Origin: an uncultured Eubacteriales bacterium
Lineage (GTDB): Bacteria; Bacillota; Clostridia; Christensenellales; CAG-917
Direction: 5' to 3'
DNA length: 39,902 nt
Assembly (NCBI GenBank): GCA_900551145.1
Contig: URUQ01000002.1
Span: 1-39,902 of the forward strand
Part shown: piece by piece, positions 1 through 10,679 of the stretch
Layout of the letters: every line of letters starts with the position of its first letter
How positions within the stretch are numbered: the stretch's first letter is position 1
Notes under the pieces: generated by a model
Seen by the model: the letters and a program-made list of their open reading frames with translations, nothing else
Databases searched by the model: none
What the model was told of the DNA's origin: nothing
Position numbers and translations under genes: made by a program

Positions 1-46
1 AGATAGGAGTCCGTCTCGTGGGCTCGGAGATGTGTATAAGAGACAG
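1..46 (+). other. Illumina Nextera read-2/P7 adapter with i7 index (artefact)
   Basis: The contig opens with the last four bases of the P7 flow-cell primer (AGAT), an 8-base index (AGGAGTCC, which I recall as Nextera i7 N705), the 15-base read-2 linker and the 19-base transposon mosaic end finishing in AGAGACAG at 46. This is library DNA, not genome. Only eight genomic bases lie before the first ATG, so the promoter and ribosome site of the first gene are missing. Confidence 0.97.
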
Positions 47-54
47 GTATATAT

Positions 55-3000
55 ATGAAAAGGAAACTAATCAGCATCTGCCTGATGATTGCGCTCATAT
101 CGCTGTCGGTGTTCACACTGGTGGCGTGCGGTGCAAACGCAGGCAACGTATCCGACGGTAATACGGAAGTTGCGACCTATCAAAACTTGCGCGTTTTCAA
201 CACCGGGTTGAAACTCACGCAAGAGGAACTTCTCGATCGCATCAAAGCCGATTACCTCAAAGAGAACAAAGGCTATCTCGATACGGACGAAATAGTCGTT
301 ATGGTTTCGCTCGAAGGCAAATCCCTCATCGACGACTATATCGACGAATATTCGGACGATTACTCAAGCGTTGCCGAGTACGCCGCGAGCGAGGTGGGCT
401 CCAACAAGCGCATCTACTTGCAAGCACAACAAGAGGACGCCATAAGACGCCTTACGCAAAACGGCTTGATCGAGAACGTCAAGTGCAGTTACGACACGGT
501 TATGAACGGGTTTGCCGCAACTATCAAGTACGGCAATTTGCGCGCGCTTGAAAATTCAAGCGGTGTTACGAGCGTCATAATCAGCGACACCTACAATCGT
601 CCGCAATCCACTTCTTCGACGGGTGCGTCTTCTATCACCAACCTCGTCGACGTGTACGAAACGGGTATTTTCAACTCGTCCAGCGTGCCTTATACGGGCA
701 AAAATACGTCGGTTGCTATACTCGACAGCGGTTTCGATTGCACTCACACGGTGTTCCAAAGAAATCTTGACCCAAACGAAGTGTCTTTCTCCAAAGAGGA
801 CATTAAGAGCGTTTTGGCACAAACCAACGCTGCAAAATACACTTCCGATATCGACGTAGACAAGGTTTACGTATCCGGCAAAATTCCGTTTGCGTACGAC
901 TATGCGGACAAGGATATCAACGTTTTCCCGTACGACTCCGAGCACGGCACGCACGTTGCGGGCATTATCGGCGGTAAAGACGACGTTATCACGGGCGTTG
1001 CGGTGGATACGCAACTTGTGCTTATGAAGGTTTTCCCCGATTTGAGCACGGGCGGTAAGACGGAAGACATCTTGCTTGCTTTGGAAGACGCGGTTTTGCT
1101 CAACGTCGACTGCATCAATATGTCGCTCGGCTCTTCTTGCGGTTTTTCCAGAGAAGTCGACGAATTGAACGTAAACAGAATTTACGACAAGCTCAACGAA
1201 AGCGGTATCAGCGTTCTTACGGCGGCGAGCAACAGTTACAGCACGGGCTTCGGCGGTGAACAAGGCAACACCAATATGGTCACCAATCCCGACTCGGGCA
1301 CGGTAGGTTCTCCCTCAACGTACGAAGCATGTCTCTCCGTTGCGTCTATCAGCGGAACGAAGAGCAAATATATGGTCGGCAACGGCACGGACGTCATCTT
1401 CTTCAAAGAGTCCAATTCTATCACGGGTGAAGAAAACGACTTCTTCAAAGAACTCGGCGTAACCGAAGGCGCTGCGAGAGAGTACGAATACGTTACAATC
1501 CCCGGCACCGGCGGAAAGACGAGCTACGCGGGTCTTGACGTAAAAGGCAAAATCGCTCTTGTAAGACGTGGCGACAACACCTTTGAAGAAAAAGCGCGTT
1601 ACGCAAAATCCGCGGGCGCGATTGCGTGTATCATTTACAACAACATCGACGGCGATATCGCTATGTCGATGGGCAAGAGCGACCATATTCCCACGATATC
1701 GATATCCAAGGACAACGGCTACAAACTTGCCAAAAAGAAGAGCGGAACGCTTACAATTGCGTATAGCAACCAAGCAGGTCCGTTTATGTCAGACTTTTCA
1801 AGCTGGGGTCCGACTCCGTCGCTTGAACTTAAACCCGAAATCACCGCACACGGCGGAAACATCAAGTCCGCAGTGCCCGGCAACAAATACGACGAGTTGA
1901 GCGGTACGTCCATGGCAACGCCCAACCTTTGCGGTATCGTGGTGCTTATAAGACAATACCTCAAAGAGAAGTATCCTCAAAAGAGCTGGAAAGAAATCTC
2001 CGTTCTCACCAACCAAATGTTGATGTCCACGGCAACGATTGCTCTCAACGAAGAAGGCAATCCGTATTCTCCTCGCAAGCAAGGCGCGGGGCTTGCCAGC
2101 CTCAAAAACCTCGTTGCGACAAGAGCGTATCTCACCGTTGACGCACAAGACGAGGATGGTAACGCGTATACCAAAGACCGCACCAAGATCGAACTCTTTG
2201 ACGATCCTCAAAGAACGGGCTTGTACGAGATGTCTTTCAACGTCGTCAATATCTCAAACGACGTGTTGACGTATGATTTGTCACTCGTGGGTATGACGGA
2301 AAGCGTGTCTACATCCGATGAAAAGCACGTTGCGGAAACTCCTCAAATTCTCGAAGGCGTAAAGAACTTCGAAATCGTGGAGGGCGGAACGCTTGACGGC
2401 AACAAACTCACCGTAGGTGCGGGCGCAACGGCAAAAGTGAAGGTGACGTACACTCTCACGAATCAAGAAAAGAAACTTATCGAAAAACTCTTCCCGTACG
2501 GTATGTACGTCGAAGGATTTATAAAACTCAAACAAACGGGGGACGAAACGGAAGATGCAAAGAATATCGACCTCAACGTGCCTTTCCTCGCTTTCTATGG
2601 CGATTGGACGGAAGCCCCGATGTTTGATAAAACCTACTACGAAGTAGAATCCGAAGCACACGACAAGGCAATCGACGACGAGGACAAACTCAAAGCCGAT
2701 TACTATGCGACGACGCCTTACGGTTCGTATTTCTACAACTACATTATTCCTCTCGGAACGTATTTGTACGACGTCGATACCGATAAGTACGACGAAATCC
2801 CCGCAACGCAGGAACATATCGCAGTGTCCAATATTCTCGGCACGATAGACGGTATCTCGGTGGTATATGCGGGCCTTTTGAGAGGCGCAAAGACGATGAC
2901 GTTTACCATAAAAGACAAAGCCACGGGCGAGGTCATTTGGGAACACGTCGACTACAACGCAACCAAGTCATATTCCCACGGCGGAAGTCCGTTGCCTTAT

Positions 3001-6000
3001 TACGAGCAACTCAAGTTCAAGTCTTTGGCAAACGGTCTCGTGAACAACGCCGAGTATACCTTTGAGATGAAAGGCGAGCTTGACTACGGTGACGGCGGTG
3101 CCGCAAAGAACGTCAGAAACAGTTTCGGCTTCGACTTCACGGCAGACGACGAAGCTCCCGTTATCAAGAGCGTTACGTACGAAAAGAAGTACGACCGTAC
3201 TCTCAAAAAGGACAGATACTATATCAATATGGTTGTCTACGACAATCAATACGTGCAATCGATAACTCCGATTATCTTCACGTCGAGCAGTAGTTATTCC
3301 TTCCTTACGAAGAATCCTATCCCCGTTTACAGCGAAAAGGGAAAGGACAACACAATAAGATTTGAAATAACCGACTACCTCAAAGATATCGGCAACGACG
3401 CGTTGATTACGAGTGCGCTTGCGTTCTCTATCGACGACTATGCGCTCAACTCCAACATCTTCCTTTGCCAACTCCCGGGCACGAAGGGTGACTTCAAGTT
3501 CACCAAAGACGGCACGATGGACGGTGCGGACCTCATCATTTTGTCCGCTTACGAAGACGAAGTTGTCGACCTTACGCAATATCTCGCAACGGGCGACGAC
3601 AGCGTTGACGAAGACAAAGACTATTTGAAATACTTGTCCTGGTCTTCTTCCAACGAAAACGTTCTCGAAGTCAAGAACGGTCTCGTCAAGTGCATTGCAG
3701 AGGGCAAAGCAACCGTAACGGTGAGAGAACAAATGGATCTCAACCAAGCGGTTATCATAATTAACGTCAAGAAGAGGGCGTCCTCCTCGGACGAAGAGGC
3801 GGCGGCTACGAGTGCGTCCGAGGTGTTTGCCTCGACGAGCGATATATCCCTGCAATCGGTTGCCGACGACTACAACAAAGCGACGCTTAAAGAGTTGAGG
3901 TTCTCATATTACGACACGTTGTTTGCGTACTCTCGCGCGGCGCAAACCAGCGAGATAGGCAAGACGGGGGACAGAAGATTCGTTGCTTCCGCTCCCGATA
4001 TCGGTATGTACCCCGGCGAGAAAGTCAGACTCAACTACGACGTAGAGCCGTGGTACGTGGCAGAGAAATACGAGTTCGAGTATTCCTCAAACGACACCAA
4101 TATCGCGCAAGTCAACGAAAAGGGTGAAGTGACCGCACTCAAAGAAGGCTCGGCAATCATTACGATAAAACCGAGGAACTCTTACATTCAGGCGTCGGTT
4201 ACCATAAGAGTCAAGAACGAATTCGTCATCGAAAATCGTGAACTCGTTGCGTATAAGGGGCTTGGCGGAAACGTAGTTATCCCCGACGACGAAGGCATTT
4301 TGTACATAGGCGCGTTTGCGTTCTGCTTGTACGAAACGGACAACTCCGTGGAACTTGAAGAGGACGATTACGACTCCAACAAAATCCCCGCTTCCAACAC
4401 GAGCGTTACGAGCGTGGTTATCCCCAAGGGCGTTGAGGAAATCAAGAAATACGCCTTCTACAACTGCACGGGACTTAAATCGGTGACGATACCCGATTCG
4501 GTCAAATTTATACGTGAATTTGCATTCTACGGCGATAAGAAACTCAAAACCGTCAACATCGTCAAAGAGGACGGCATGATGGTTGAGGGCAACGACCTCA
4601 CCCAAAGCAAGGTGGAAGTTATCGGCGCGTCCGCGTTCAAGAACTGCAAAGCACTTGCAAATATCAATCTCGCAAGCGTTTTGAGTATAGGCGCAAACGC
4701 ATTCGAGTACTGCACGTCTCTTGCGAGCGCAAACCTCACGGCGTTGCGCAATACGGGCAAAGAAGCGTTTAAGGACTGCACGTCTCTTACGAGCGTGGTG
4801 CTTGACAAGTCGACGCAACTTTCTTATGCGATGTTTGCAAAGTCGGGACTTACAAGCGTGGATATCTACAATCAACGCACGTTTATCCCCGAATATTGCT
4901 TCGCAAGATGCGATAATCTTGAAAGTGTAACCATTCACAACGACTTGTTGTCGATAGGCAAGGGGGCGTTTAGCGATTGTCCCGCTCTTACGAGCGTTGA
5001 TATTAGAAGCAGTATCGGAGTTATCGGAGAGCAAGCGTTCTACAACTCCTCGGCACTCGAAAATATAACGCTTCCGGATTGCGAAGTGCAAATCGACGCT
5101 TACGCATTCTACAAGTGCTACGCGCTCACAAAAGTGACGTTTGGCGCAAATACTAAAATCAAACAAATCGAAGGCTTCGTGTTCAAAGACACCGCACTTT
5201 CAACTTTCGTAGTGTCTCCGGACAATACGAACTACTCGGCGGAAAATGAAGGCAACTATTTGCTCTCCAAAGACGGAAGTACGATTATCTTGGCTGCCGT
5301 TGGCGCAGAATACGGAGATTTGGTTATAAACGCAAAATACACGGCTATTGCAAACAGTGCTTTTGCCGGCGCGAAAGTGAATACCGTAACGTTTGAAAGC
5401 AAAGACACCTCAATCGGTGATTTCGCATTCGCCGGTTGCGATACGCTCACAAAAGTCACGTTTGCTCCCGAAACGGGCACAACGGTAGGCAAGAGAGCGT
5501 TTGCGGCGTGCTCCTCTATTAAGGAAGCGGTCAACCTTGACAAGGTGACGAGCATCGGAGAATACGCATTCGCAAACACCGCTATTGCATCGGTATCTAT
5601 CGGCGAAAACACGATAGTGGGTGAGGGTGCGTTCCTCAATTCGAACGTGGAAACGGTTACGCTCGGCGCAAACGTTACGCTCAACCTCGGCGTGTTCCAA
5701 AACTGCAAACTCCTCGGCGTAGTGAATATGCCCGATGGCGGAAACGTCCATATAGGACAAGGCTGTTTTGCAAACGATACCAGACTTCACACCATTGACC
5801 TCTCCAAGACGGACGATACCATCGAAAGAGAAGCGTTCTACGGTTGCACCTCGCTTATGAAAGCAAATCTTGCAAACGTCAAGAACGTCGGCGATTACGC
5901 TTTTGCGGACTGTGCGGGACTTTCCGAAGTCCACGTGCCCGTCGTAGAGGTTATCGGAGATTGCGCATTCGGTCGTTACAGCAAATTCGGATCCGCTCCG

Positions 6001-7641
6001 TGCTTCACGACTATCGAATTGCCTTCGACGCTCAAAGAAATCGGAGAAATGGCGTTCCTTTACAACGCCAAACTCGGAAGTATCGTCATTCCGTCATCCG
6101 TGACAAAAGTCGGTGATTACGCGTTTGCGTACTGCACGTCTCTTGCCTCGGCACAACTTCCCGACAATATGACGACGATTGCGGACTATATGTTCGGCGG
6201 TTGCAAATCGCTTGCGACTGTCAACCTCGAAAACGTAACCGAGATAGGTCAATATGCGTTTACGCTTGCTCCTTTGTCGAGCGTGGATATCGCAAACGTG
6301 GTGTCTGTCGGTGAAGGTGCGTTTGCTCAAACCGGTCTCACGAGAACGGTCAACGCGGACAAACTCGAAAGCATCGGCAACTACGCGTTCCAAGCAACCA
6401 ACATCATTGCTTTCAATGCTCCGAAGCTCAAAACCATCGGCAATTCCGCATTTGAAAAATCCGCAATGCTCGCATCGTTCACGTTCTCGTCCGATCTCGA
6501 AAGTGTGGGCAAGGGCGCGTTCTACGGATGCACGTCGTTGAGAAGCTTCGGTCGCTATACGAGCGGTCAAAACGTGACTTCCGCAGACGGTAAGATAAAC
6601 GATTACGCGCTCTTGAACGGCGGTGCGCTCTACGTGAAACTCGCGTCCGATAAATACGAACTCAAAGCGGTTCCCGGTGGCGCGTATAAGAGAGAACTCG
6701 TGGTTATGGACGGTACGGTGCGCATTGACGATTATGCGGGCAACGCAAACGTCAACGTCACTTCAATCGTGCTTCCCGACGGTCTCAAACGCATCGGTCA
6801 ATACGCGTTCTACGGATATACCTCACTTAAAAGCGTTGAATTCAAATCCGTCGTAGCTCCCGCAATGGAAAACTGCTACAACAAGGACGCAAAACTCACG
6901 TCAAACGACCCCGGATACGAATTGCTACACGATCAATTCGATATCTTCCAATACGAACTTGCGTATTTCAACTTCATCGACTTGCTCGGAAAGAAAAATC
7001 CGATTTCTATGATTTTGCCTTCCAACGCAAAGGTTGAAGGATACGACTCGCTCGTATACCTCGTGTACTTCGGCAAGGCGGAAGACGCTCTCAGAAGCGA
7101 CTACGAGGCAATGGAAAAGAGTTTGGTCGAGTTCTACGATTATGCAAAACAAGTGGCTGCGCTTCAAAACGTAACCCTCGTAAACGAACAACTCGTAAGC
7201 AACGCGCTTACGGTGTACAACTCCGTAACGCAAGACCCGACGAAATACGGCTACGACAAGGCAGAGTGGGACGGACTCGTCAAAGCGGTTCAAGACGCAA
7301 AGACGACGATTAGAAATCTCAAATTTGCCAACGCAAGCGAAAAGGTCAAAGCGGTTCAAGCACTCATCGACGCATTGCCCGACACGTTCAGTGTGGGAGC
7401 AATCGATGCGGTCAAGAACGTTATCGAGCAAATGGATGCGTTGCAAGCGAGCGACAGAGCAATCCTCGATACGACCAAACTCGACGCGTTCAAAGCGTCG
7501 TACAACGAGTATCGCAACACGATAACCGAGCAAGTTACGCCTCTCAAAGACGCAACTGACAATATCGGCTTTGCAATCGTGCTTACGTCCGCGCTCGCTC
7601 TTGCGGGACTGGCGTTTGTTATCAAACGCACGATTATATAA
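55..7641 (+). CDS. Giant S8 subtilisin-like protease lipoprotein with PA, Ig-like and BspA-type leucine-rich repeats
   Basis: This is a 2528-aa predicted surface-anchored serine endopeptidase. The N-terminus is a lipoprotein signal with lipobox LVAC (Cys25). The catalytic domain has the S8 triad: Asp224 in VAILDSGFDC, His297 in HGTHVAGIIGG and Ser619 in SGTSMATPNLCG, with oxyanion Asn393. A PA domain (about 476-556) is inserted before the serine, and an Fn3-like region follows (about 690-810), the layout of C5a-peptidase/lactocepin proteases. Two BIG2-type Ig-like domains lie at about 1157-1240 and 1318-1389. About 30 LRR_5/BspA repeats, each built on a G-A-F-x-x-C-x-x-L core, fill about 1393-2266. 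A helical segment follows, then a hydrophobic helix near 2500-2525 ending in KRTII, without an LPXTG motif. It probably degrades host or dietary protein while the repeats bind a ligand. The ribosome site is cut off by the adapter, but the signal peptide is complete. The substrate is unknown. Confidence 0.93.
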   Translation: MKRKLISICLMIALISLSVFTLVACGANAGNVSDGNTEVATYQNLRVFNTGLKLTQEELLDRIKADYLKENKGYLDTDEIVVMVSLEGKSLIDDYIDEYSDDYSSVAEYAASEVGSNKRIYLQAQQEDAIRRLTQNGLIENVKCSYDTVMNGFAATIKYGNLRALENSSGVTSVIISDTYNRPQSTSSTGASSITNLVDVYETGIFNSSSVPYTGKNTSVAILDSGFDCTHTVFQRNLDPNEVSFSKEDIKSVLAQTNAAKYTSDIDVDKVYVSGKIPFAYDYADKDINVFPYDSEHGTHVAGIIGGKDDVITGVAVDTQLVLMKVFPDLSTGGKTEDILLALEDAVLLNVDCINMSLGSSCGFSREVDELNVNRIYDKLNESGISVLTAASNSYSTGFGGEQGNTNMVTNPDSGTVGSPSTYEACLSVASISGTKSKYMVGNGTDVIFFKESNSITGEENDFFKELGVTEGAAREYEYVTIPGTGGKTSYAGLDVKGKIALVRRGDNTFEEKARYAKSAGAIACIIYNNIDGDIAMSMGKSDHIPTISISKDNGYKLAKKKSGTLTIAYSNQAGPFMSDFSSWGPTPSLELKPEITAHGGNIKSAVPGNKYDELSGTSMATPNLCGIVVLIRQYLKEKYPQKSWKEISVLTNQMLMSTATIALNEEGNPYSPRKQGAGLASLKNLVATRAYLTVDAQDEDGNAYTKDRTKIELFDDPQRTGLYEMSFNVVNISNDVLTYDLSLVGMTESVSTSDEKHVAETPQILEGVKNFEIVEGGTLDGNKLTVGAGATAKVKVTYTLTNQEKKLIEKLFPYGMYVEGFIKLKQTGDETEDAKNIDLNVPFLAFYGDWTEAPMFDKTYYEVESEAHDKAIDDEDKLKADYYATTPYGSYFYNYIIPLGTYLYDVDTDKYDEIPATQEHIAVSNILGTIDGISVVYAGLLRGAKTMTFTIKDKATGEVIWEHVDYNATKSYSHGGSPLPYYEQLKFKSLANGLVNNAEYTFEMKGELDYGDGGAAKNVRNSFGFDFTADDEAPVIKSVTYEKKYDRTLKKDRYYINMVVYDNQYVQSITPIIFTSSSSYSFLTKNPIPVYSEKGKDNTIRFEITDYLKDIGNDALITSALAFSIDDYALNSNIFLCQLPGTKGDFKFTKDGTMDGADLIILSAYEDEVVDLTQYLATGDDSVDEDKDYLKYLSWSSSNENVLEVKNGLVKCIAEGKATVTVREQMDLNQAVIIINVKKRASSSDEEAAATSASEVFASTSDISLQSVADDYNKATLKELRFSYYDTLFAYSRAAQTSEIGKTGDRRFVASAPDIGMYPGEKVRLNYDVEPWYVAEKYEFEYSSNDTNIAQVNEKGEVTALKEGSAIITIKPRNSYIQASVTIRVKNEFVIENRELVAYKGLGGNVVIPDDEGILYIGAFAFCLYETDNSVELEEDDYDSNKIPASNTSVTSVVIPKGVEEIKKYAFYNCTGLKSVTIPDSVKFIREFAFYGDKKLKTVNIVKEDGMMVEGNDLTQSKVEVIGASAFKNCKALANINLASVLSIGANAFEYCTSLASANLTALRNTGKEAFKDCTSLTSVVLDKSTQLSYAMFAKSGLTSVDIYNQRTFIPEYCFARCDNLESVTIHNDLLSIGKGAFSDCPALTSVDIRSSIGVIGEQAFYNSSALENITLPDCEVQIDAYAFYKCYALTKVTFGANTKIKQIEGFVFKDTALSTFVVSPDNTNYSAENEGNYLLSKDGSTIILAAVGAEYGDLVINAKYTAIANSAFAGAKVNTVTFESKDTSIGDFAFAGCDTLTKVTFAPETGTTVGKRAFAACSSIKEAVNLDKVTSIGEYAFANTAIASVSIGENTIVGEGAFLNSNVETVTLGANVTLNLGVFQNCKLLGVVNMPDGGNVHIGQGCFANDTRLHTIDLSKTDDTIEREAFYGCTSLMKANLANVKNVGDYAFADCAGLSEVHVPVVEVIGDCAFGRYSKFGSAPCFTTIELPSTLKEIGEMAFLYNAKLGSIVIPSSVTKVGDYAFAYCTSLASAQLPDNMTTIADYMFGGCKSLATVNLENVTEIGQYAFTLAPLSSVDIANVVSVGEGAFAQTGLTRTVNADKLESIGNYAFQATNIIAFNAPKLKTIGNSAFEKSAMLASFTFSSDLESVGKGAFYGCTSLRSFGRYTSGQNVTSADGKINDYALLNGGALYVKLASDKYELKAVPGGAYKRELVVMDGTVRIDDYAGNANVNVTSIVLPDGLKRIGQYAFYGYTSLKSVEFKSVVAPAMENCYNKDAKLTSNDPGYELLHDQFDIFQYELAYFNFIDLLGKKNPISMILPSNAKVEGYDSLVYLVYFGKAEDALRSDYEAMEKSLVEFYDYAKQVAALQNVTLVNEQLVSNALTVYNSVTQDPTKYGYDKAEWDGLVKAVQDAKTTIRNLKFANASEKVKAVQALIDALPDTFSVGAIDAVKNVIEQMDALQASDRAILDTTKLDAFKASYNEYRNTITEQVTPLKDATDNIGFAIVLTSALALAGLAFVIKRTII

Positions 7642-7656
7642 TAGGAGGATGAAAAG

Positions 7657-8211
7657 ATGAAAAAGACCAAGTTTGTATTGTTGACGTCGGTAATCCTCGT
7701 CCTCGTATTCGCACTCTGCGCTTGCGATTTTGTGATAAAAGATTTCGCAAAGTACAGTGAGGCAATGACAAAATCTATGGACAGCGTGACTTCGGTGGGT
7801 TCGCATATCACCATGCAAGACCAAGGCGTGCTCGTCTACGAGTATCAAAGAAATATGGCAATTGACGGCAATAACGCCACTATTACGACGGTTGAAAAGA
7901 CGCTCAACTCGAGCTTCCAACTTGCCGAAACCAGCAACACCGAGCAAAAATCGGGCGTTGACAGAGCGCAATTGTTGCCGATATCACTTTCCCAATACAG
8001 TGCAAAGGACTTGAAGATGGAATCGGATAAGTTGTCTTGCACCGTAAGCGCGGAAGACTTTGCAAGCGTTATGAAACTCGGCTCTTACGAGATTGGCGGA
8101 AACGCAAATATCACGTGCGAGTTCGAGAAAAAGACGCTTACGAAAATTACTTGTGAATTCGATACGAAAGACGGAAAGCACGTCCAAATCGTACATGAAT
8201 TCAACTATTGA
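7657..8211 (+). CDS. Small hypothetical lipoprotein
   Basis: This is a 184-aa protein with a lipobox signal peptide (ALCAC, Cys23), so it is predicted to sit on the outer face of the membrane. It starts 15 bp after the protease stop behind an AGGAGGA ribosome site, so it is almost certainly co-transcribed with it. After the signal there is a short helix (about 25-42) and then alternating beta-strand-like sequence to the end, with no catalytic motif I recognise. The helix-then-half-barrel pattern resembles LolA/LprG-like or DUF6612-type lipoproteins and the small lipoprotein at 39259, but that is an inference from layout only. It may chaperone or bind a product of the neighbouring giant lipoproteins. 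Confidence 0.85.
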   Translation: MKKTKFVLLTSVILVLVFALCACDFVIKDFAKYSEAMTKSMDSVTSVGSHITMQDQGVLVYEYQRNMAIDGNNATITTVEKTLNSSFQLAETSNTEQKSGVDRAQLLPISLSQYSAKDLKMESDKLSCTVSAEDFASVMKLGSYEIGGNANITCEFEKKTLTKITCEFDTKDGKHVQIVHEFNY

Positions 8212-8225
8212 GAAGGAGAGTGCGT

Positions 8226-10589
8226 ATGAAAAAGTTTAATTACGTATTGGCAATAGCACTTATTGTCGTGTGCGCGCTCACGACGCTAATTGCGTGCGAC
8301 GATAAGGGCGGTGGGGACAATCCGTCCGCTCCTACGACGCTCGCAACCCCGCAAAACGTCGAAATGTCCGACGCGGGCGTTATCACTTGGACGGCGGTGC
8401 AAAACGCAACGTCTTACGCGGTGGTGCTCAACGGAAACGAGTTCGAGACTACAAACACGTCCTATCAAGTGGCGCAAAGCCTGCTCGTAAACGATATTCG
8501 TTACAGCGTATATGCAAAGGCAAACGGTTACAATAACTCCGCAAAGAGCGAAGAAGGCTTCTTCAAAGGCAAAGGCGTTACGCCCAAACCGCAAGAAGTG
8601 AAAGTCAGTATCTCCAAGACTGCGGAAATCAAGAGCGGAAAGAGTGTGACCTACAAAGCGTATATCGACGGCGTCGAGGCAAAAGACGGTGAAATTACGT
8701 GGTCGATATCGGAAGGCAAATCGTATGCCACGATTGACGGCACGGGCAAGGTAACCGCAACGGAAGTTACAGGTGACAAAAAGATCAAAATCGTTGCAAG
8801 AAGCACCAAAAACACCGCTTGCTATGCGGAAAAAGAAGTGTGGATCGTTGCGAGAACAGACCTCACGGCAGATATGCTCGCAACACTCAATCACGCAAGA
8901 ATAGGCTTCGAGGGCTACGACAGCATCGATCTTTTCAAGACGGATATGTTCAATACGTTCGTAAGAACCGTAACTTTGCCCATTAGAACGGCAATGGACG
9001 GCAACAACTGGTATGCGGAATACGAAGATTCTTCTTCGGGCATCAAGACGGGATTGTACTATAAGAACGTCGACGGCAAAGCAAACCAAGTGAGCATAAG
9101 CTTTATGAACGAAGAACAACCCGTGCCGATGATGGACGAAAATGACCAAATCGTGTCGTGGGAGGACGCCGGATTGTACAACAGTCTTACAAATCTTTCG
9201 ATAGACGATTTCAAGTTTGACGAAACGTTGTGGCGCTGGATGTACAAGAATAGCGGTGATACGCTTTCAAAGCGCCTCGTTTCCTCTGCAACTCCTTACG
9301 ATTTCGAAGTCAATCAATGGGGACTTATTATCGACGAAGGCGAGATAGTGGCAATCTACGTTCAAAGCAAAGACGACTATCAAATCGTTGAAGGATATAA
9401 GGCGGTGCAAGAACTTTATGTGGCAATCAACACCAGCGAAAGCTTGGAAGTGCCGACGATAAACAAGTTCACTCACGACGAGCAATACGACGAGTTGTAC
9501 GCAAGATTGCAAACCGCAATCGACAATATGCGCGCGCTTGACAGTTACAAACTCGACTTCTACGAGATGACAAGTTCACAATACGGTTCGAGCTACAAGG
9601 GCTTCGTCGAGACCGTTACGAACGATCTTTGCTACTTCCATCCGTACAACGTGAAGTACGACAACAGCCAAAACGAAATCCGTACTTATGAAGACAACGC
9701 GTCTTACGGCTATAAGAAGATAAGCGACAATCTCTACAATGCGTACAGTGAAAATGACAAAACCGAAGAGAGCGATCCCACGACGTACACAGCGACTCGT
9801 GCTTATCAAAATTCGTTTGATAAGGCAAGACCGAGCTTTGCGTTCTCTTCCGAGATATTCACGGCTTACGCATACGACGAGGATGCAAATACTTATACGT
9901 ATTACGTCAACGAGGCAATGTGCGGTGTGGCTTCAACGTTCTATTATGGCGTAGGCAACGACATCAACCTCTACGGAATCTTTGCGACAAAAGGCGTGTT
10001 GACCAATACGACGTTCACTCCGTTTGTGGTGGTCAAAGACGGTTATATTACCGAGTCTTGCTTCTACTTCTATCTCGGCCCTATGTTAGGCGTGGTGTCT
10101 ATCAAGTATTCGGACTTCAACACCGCAACTATTCCGGAAAGCGTGAACGTGAGCTTCGATACCAGACAAGTTCCGACTTCGTGGGACCAATTGACGATAA
10201 TCAAACGTGACGACGAGTCCTCTTCGACTTCAAACGACACGGAAGTCAACGCACTCGATTATCTCAAAGAATTCCTCGGCAAAGACAACGCGGGTGAAAT
10301 CCTTCCGTTCTTCGGAGACGTGCTCGGCGATTCTTACGGTTTCGGTATGATGCTCACCAAAGTGCCCGGCGGAAGCAAAACCGCAAAGAACGCTTTGTGC
10401 TTGTACTACGACGTACCGCTTGACGTGGACTATACCATCAATTCCTCACTTAATGCGGTGAGAGAATTCCTCAAAGAGAAAGGTTTTGTCCGCAACAAAT
10501 ACGACGAGTATCACGACGAGGCAAACGGAATTTGGGTAGCACCGATAGATCAAAGCCTTGACTTTATTATCTACGTGTGGAAAGACTAA
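8226..10589 (+). CDS. Multidomain lipoprotein with Fn3-like and Ig-like domains, 787 aa
   Basis: The start is ATG 8226, seven bases after an AAGGAG site (8213-8218). An earlier in-frame TTG at 8208 would overlap the previous stop and spoil the signal peptide. The lipobox is LIAC (Cys24). Residues about 40-110 look like an Fn3 domain (ITWTAVQNATSYAVVLNG then a Y-x-V strand). Residues about 118-210 look like a BIG2-type Ig domain (ITWSISEG, TGKVTATEVTG). The remaining roughly 570 residues are tyrosine- and aspartate-rich with no family I recognise. They end in a small alpha/beta-like segment containing a V-R-E-F-L-K-E-K-G-F helix that echoes the C-terminus of the next gene. It is probably a cell-surface binding protein co-transcribed with its upstream neighbours. 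Confidence 0.86.
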   Translation: MKKFNYVLAIALIVVCALTTLIACDDKGGGDNPSAPTTLATPQNVEMSDAGVITWTAVQNATSYAVVLNGNEFETTNTSYQVAQSLLVNDIRYSVYAKANGYNNSAKSEEGFFKGKGVTPKPQEVKVSISKTAEIKSGKSVTYKAYIDGVEAKDGEITWSISEGKSYATIDGTGKVTATEVTGDKKIKIVARSTKNTACYAEKEVWIVARTDLTADMLATLNHARIGFEGYDSIDLFKTDMFNTFVRTVTLPIRTAMDGNNWYAEYEDSSSGIKTGLYYKNVDGKANQVSISFMNEEQPVPMMDENDQIVSWEDAGLYNSLTNLSIDDFKFDETLWRWMYKNSGDTLSKRLVSSATPYDFEVNQWGLIIDEGEIVAIYVQSKDDYQIVEGYKAVQELYVAINTSESLEVPTINKFTHDEQYDELYARLQTAIDNMRALDSYKLDFYEMTSSQYGSSYKGFVETVTNDLCYFHPYNVKYDNSQNEIRTYEDNASYGYKKISDNLYNAYSENDKTEESDPTTYTATRAYQNSFDKARPSFAFSSEIFTAYAYDEDANTYTYYVNEAMCGVASTFYYGVGNDINLYGIFATKGVLTNTTFTPFVVVKDGYITESCFYFYLGPMLGVVSIKYSDFNTATIPESVNVSFDTRQVPTSWDQLTIIKRDDESSSTSNDTEVNALDYLKEFLGKDNAGEILPFFGDVLGDSYGFGMMLTKVPGGSKTAKNALCLYYDVPLDVDYTINSSLNAVREFLKEKGFVRNKYDEYHDEANGIWVAPIDQSLDFIIYVWKD

Positions 10590-10679
10590 CGGAAATCAAC
10601 GCGTAAGCGGGGGGGGAAACGCTCCTCGCCCAAGCAAGATTATAAATTGGAAAAAAAATTTCATAAAGGAGAACAAAAA

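Noticed and set aside
4231..6850. Tandem repeats as a CRISPR or DNA satellite
   Set aside because: The periodicity is at protein level (leucine-rich repeats) in one long open frame; DNA copies are too divergent.
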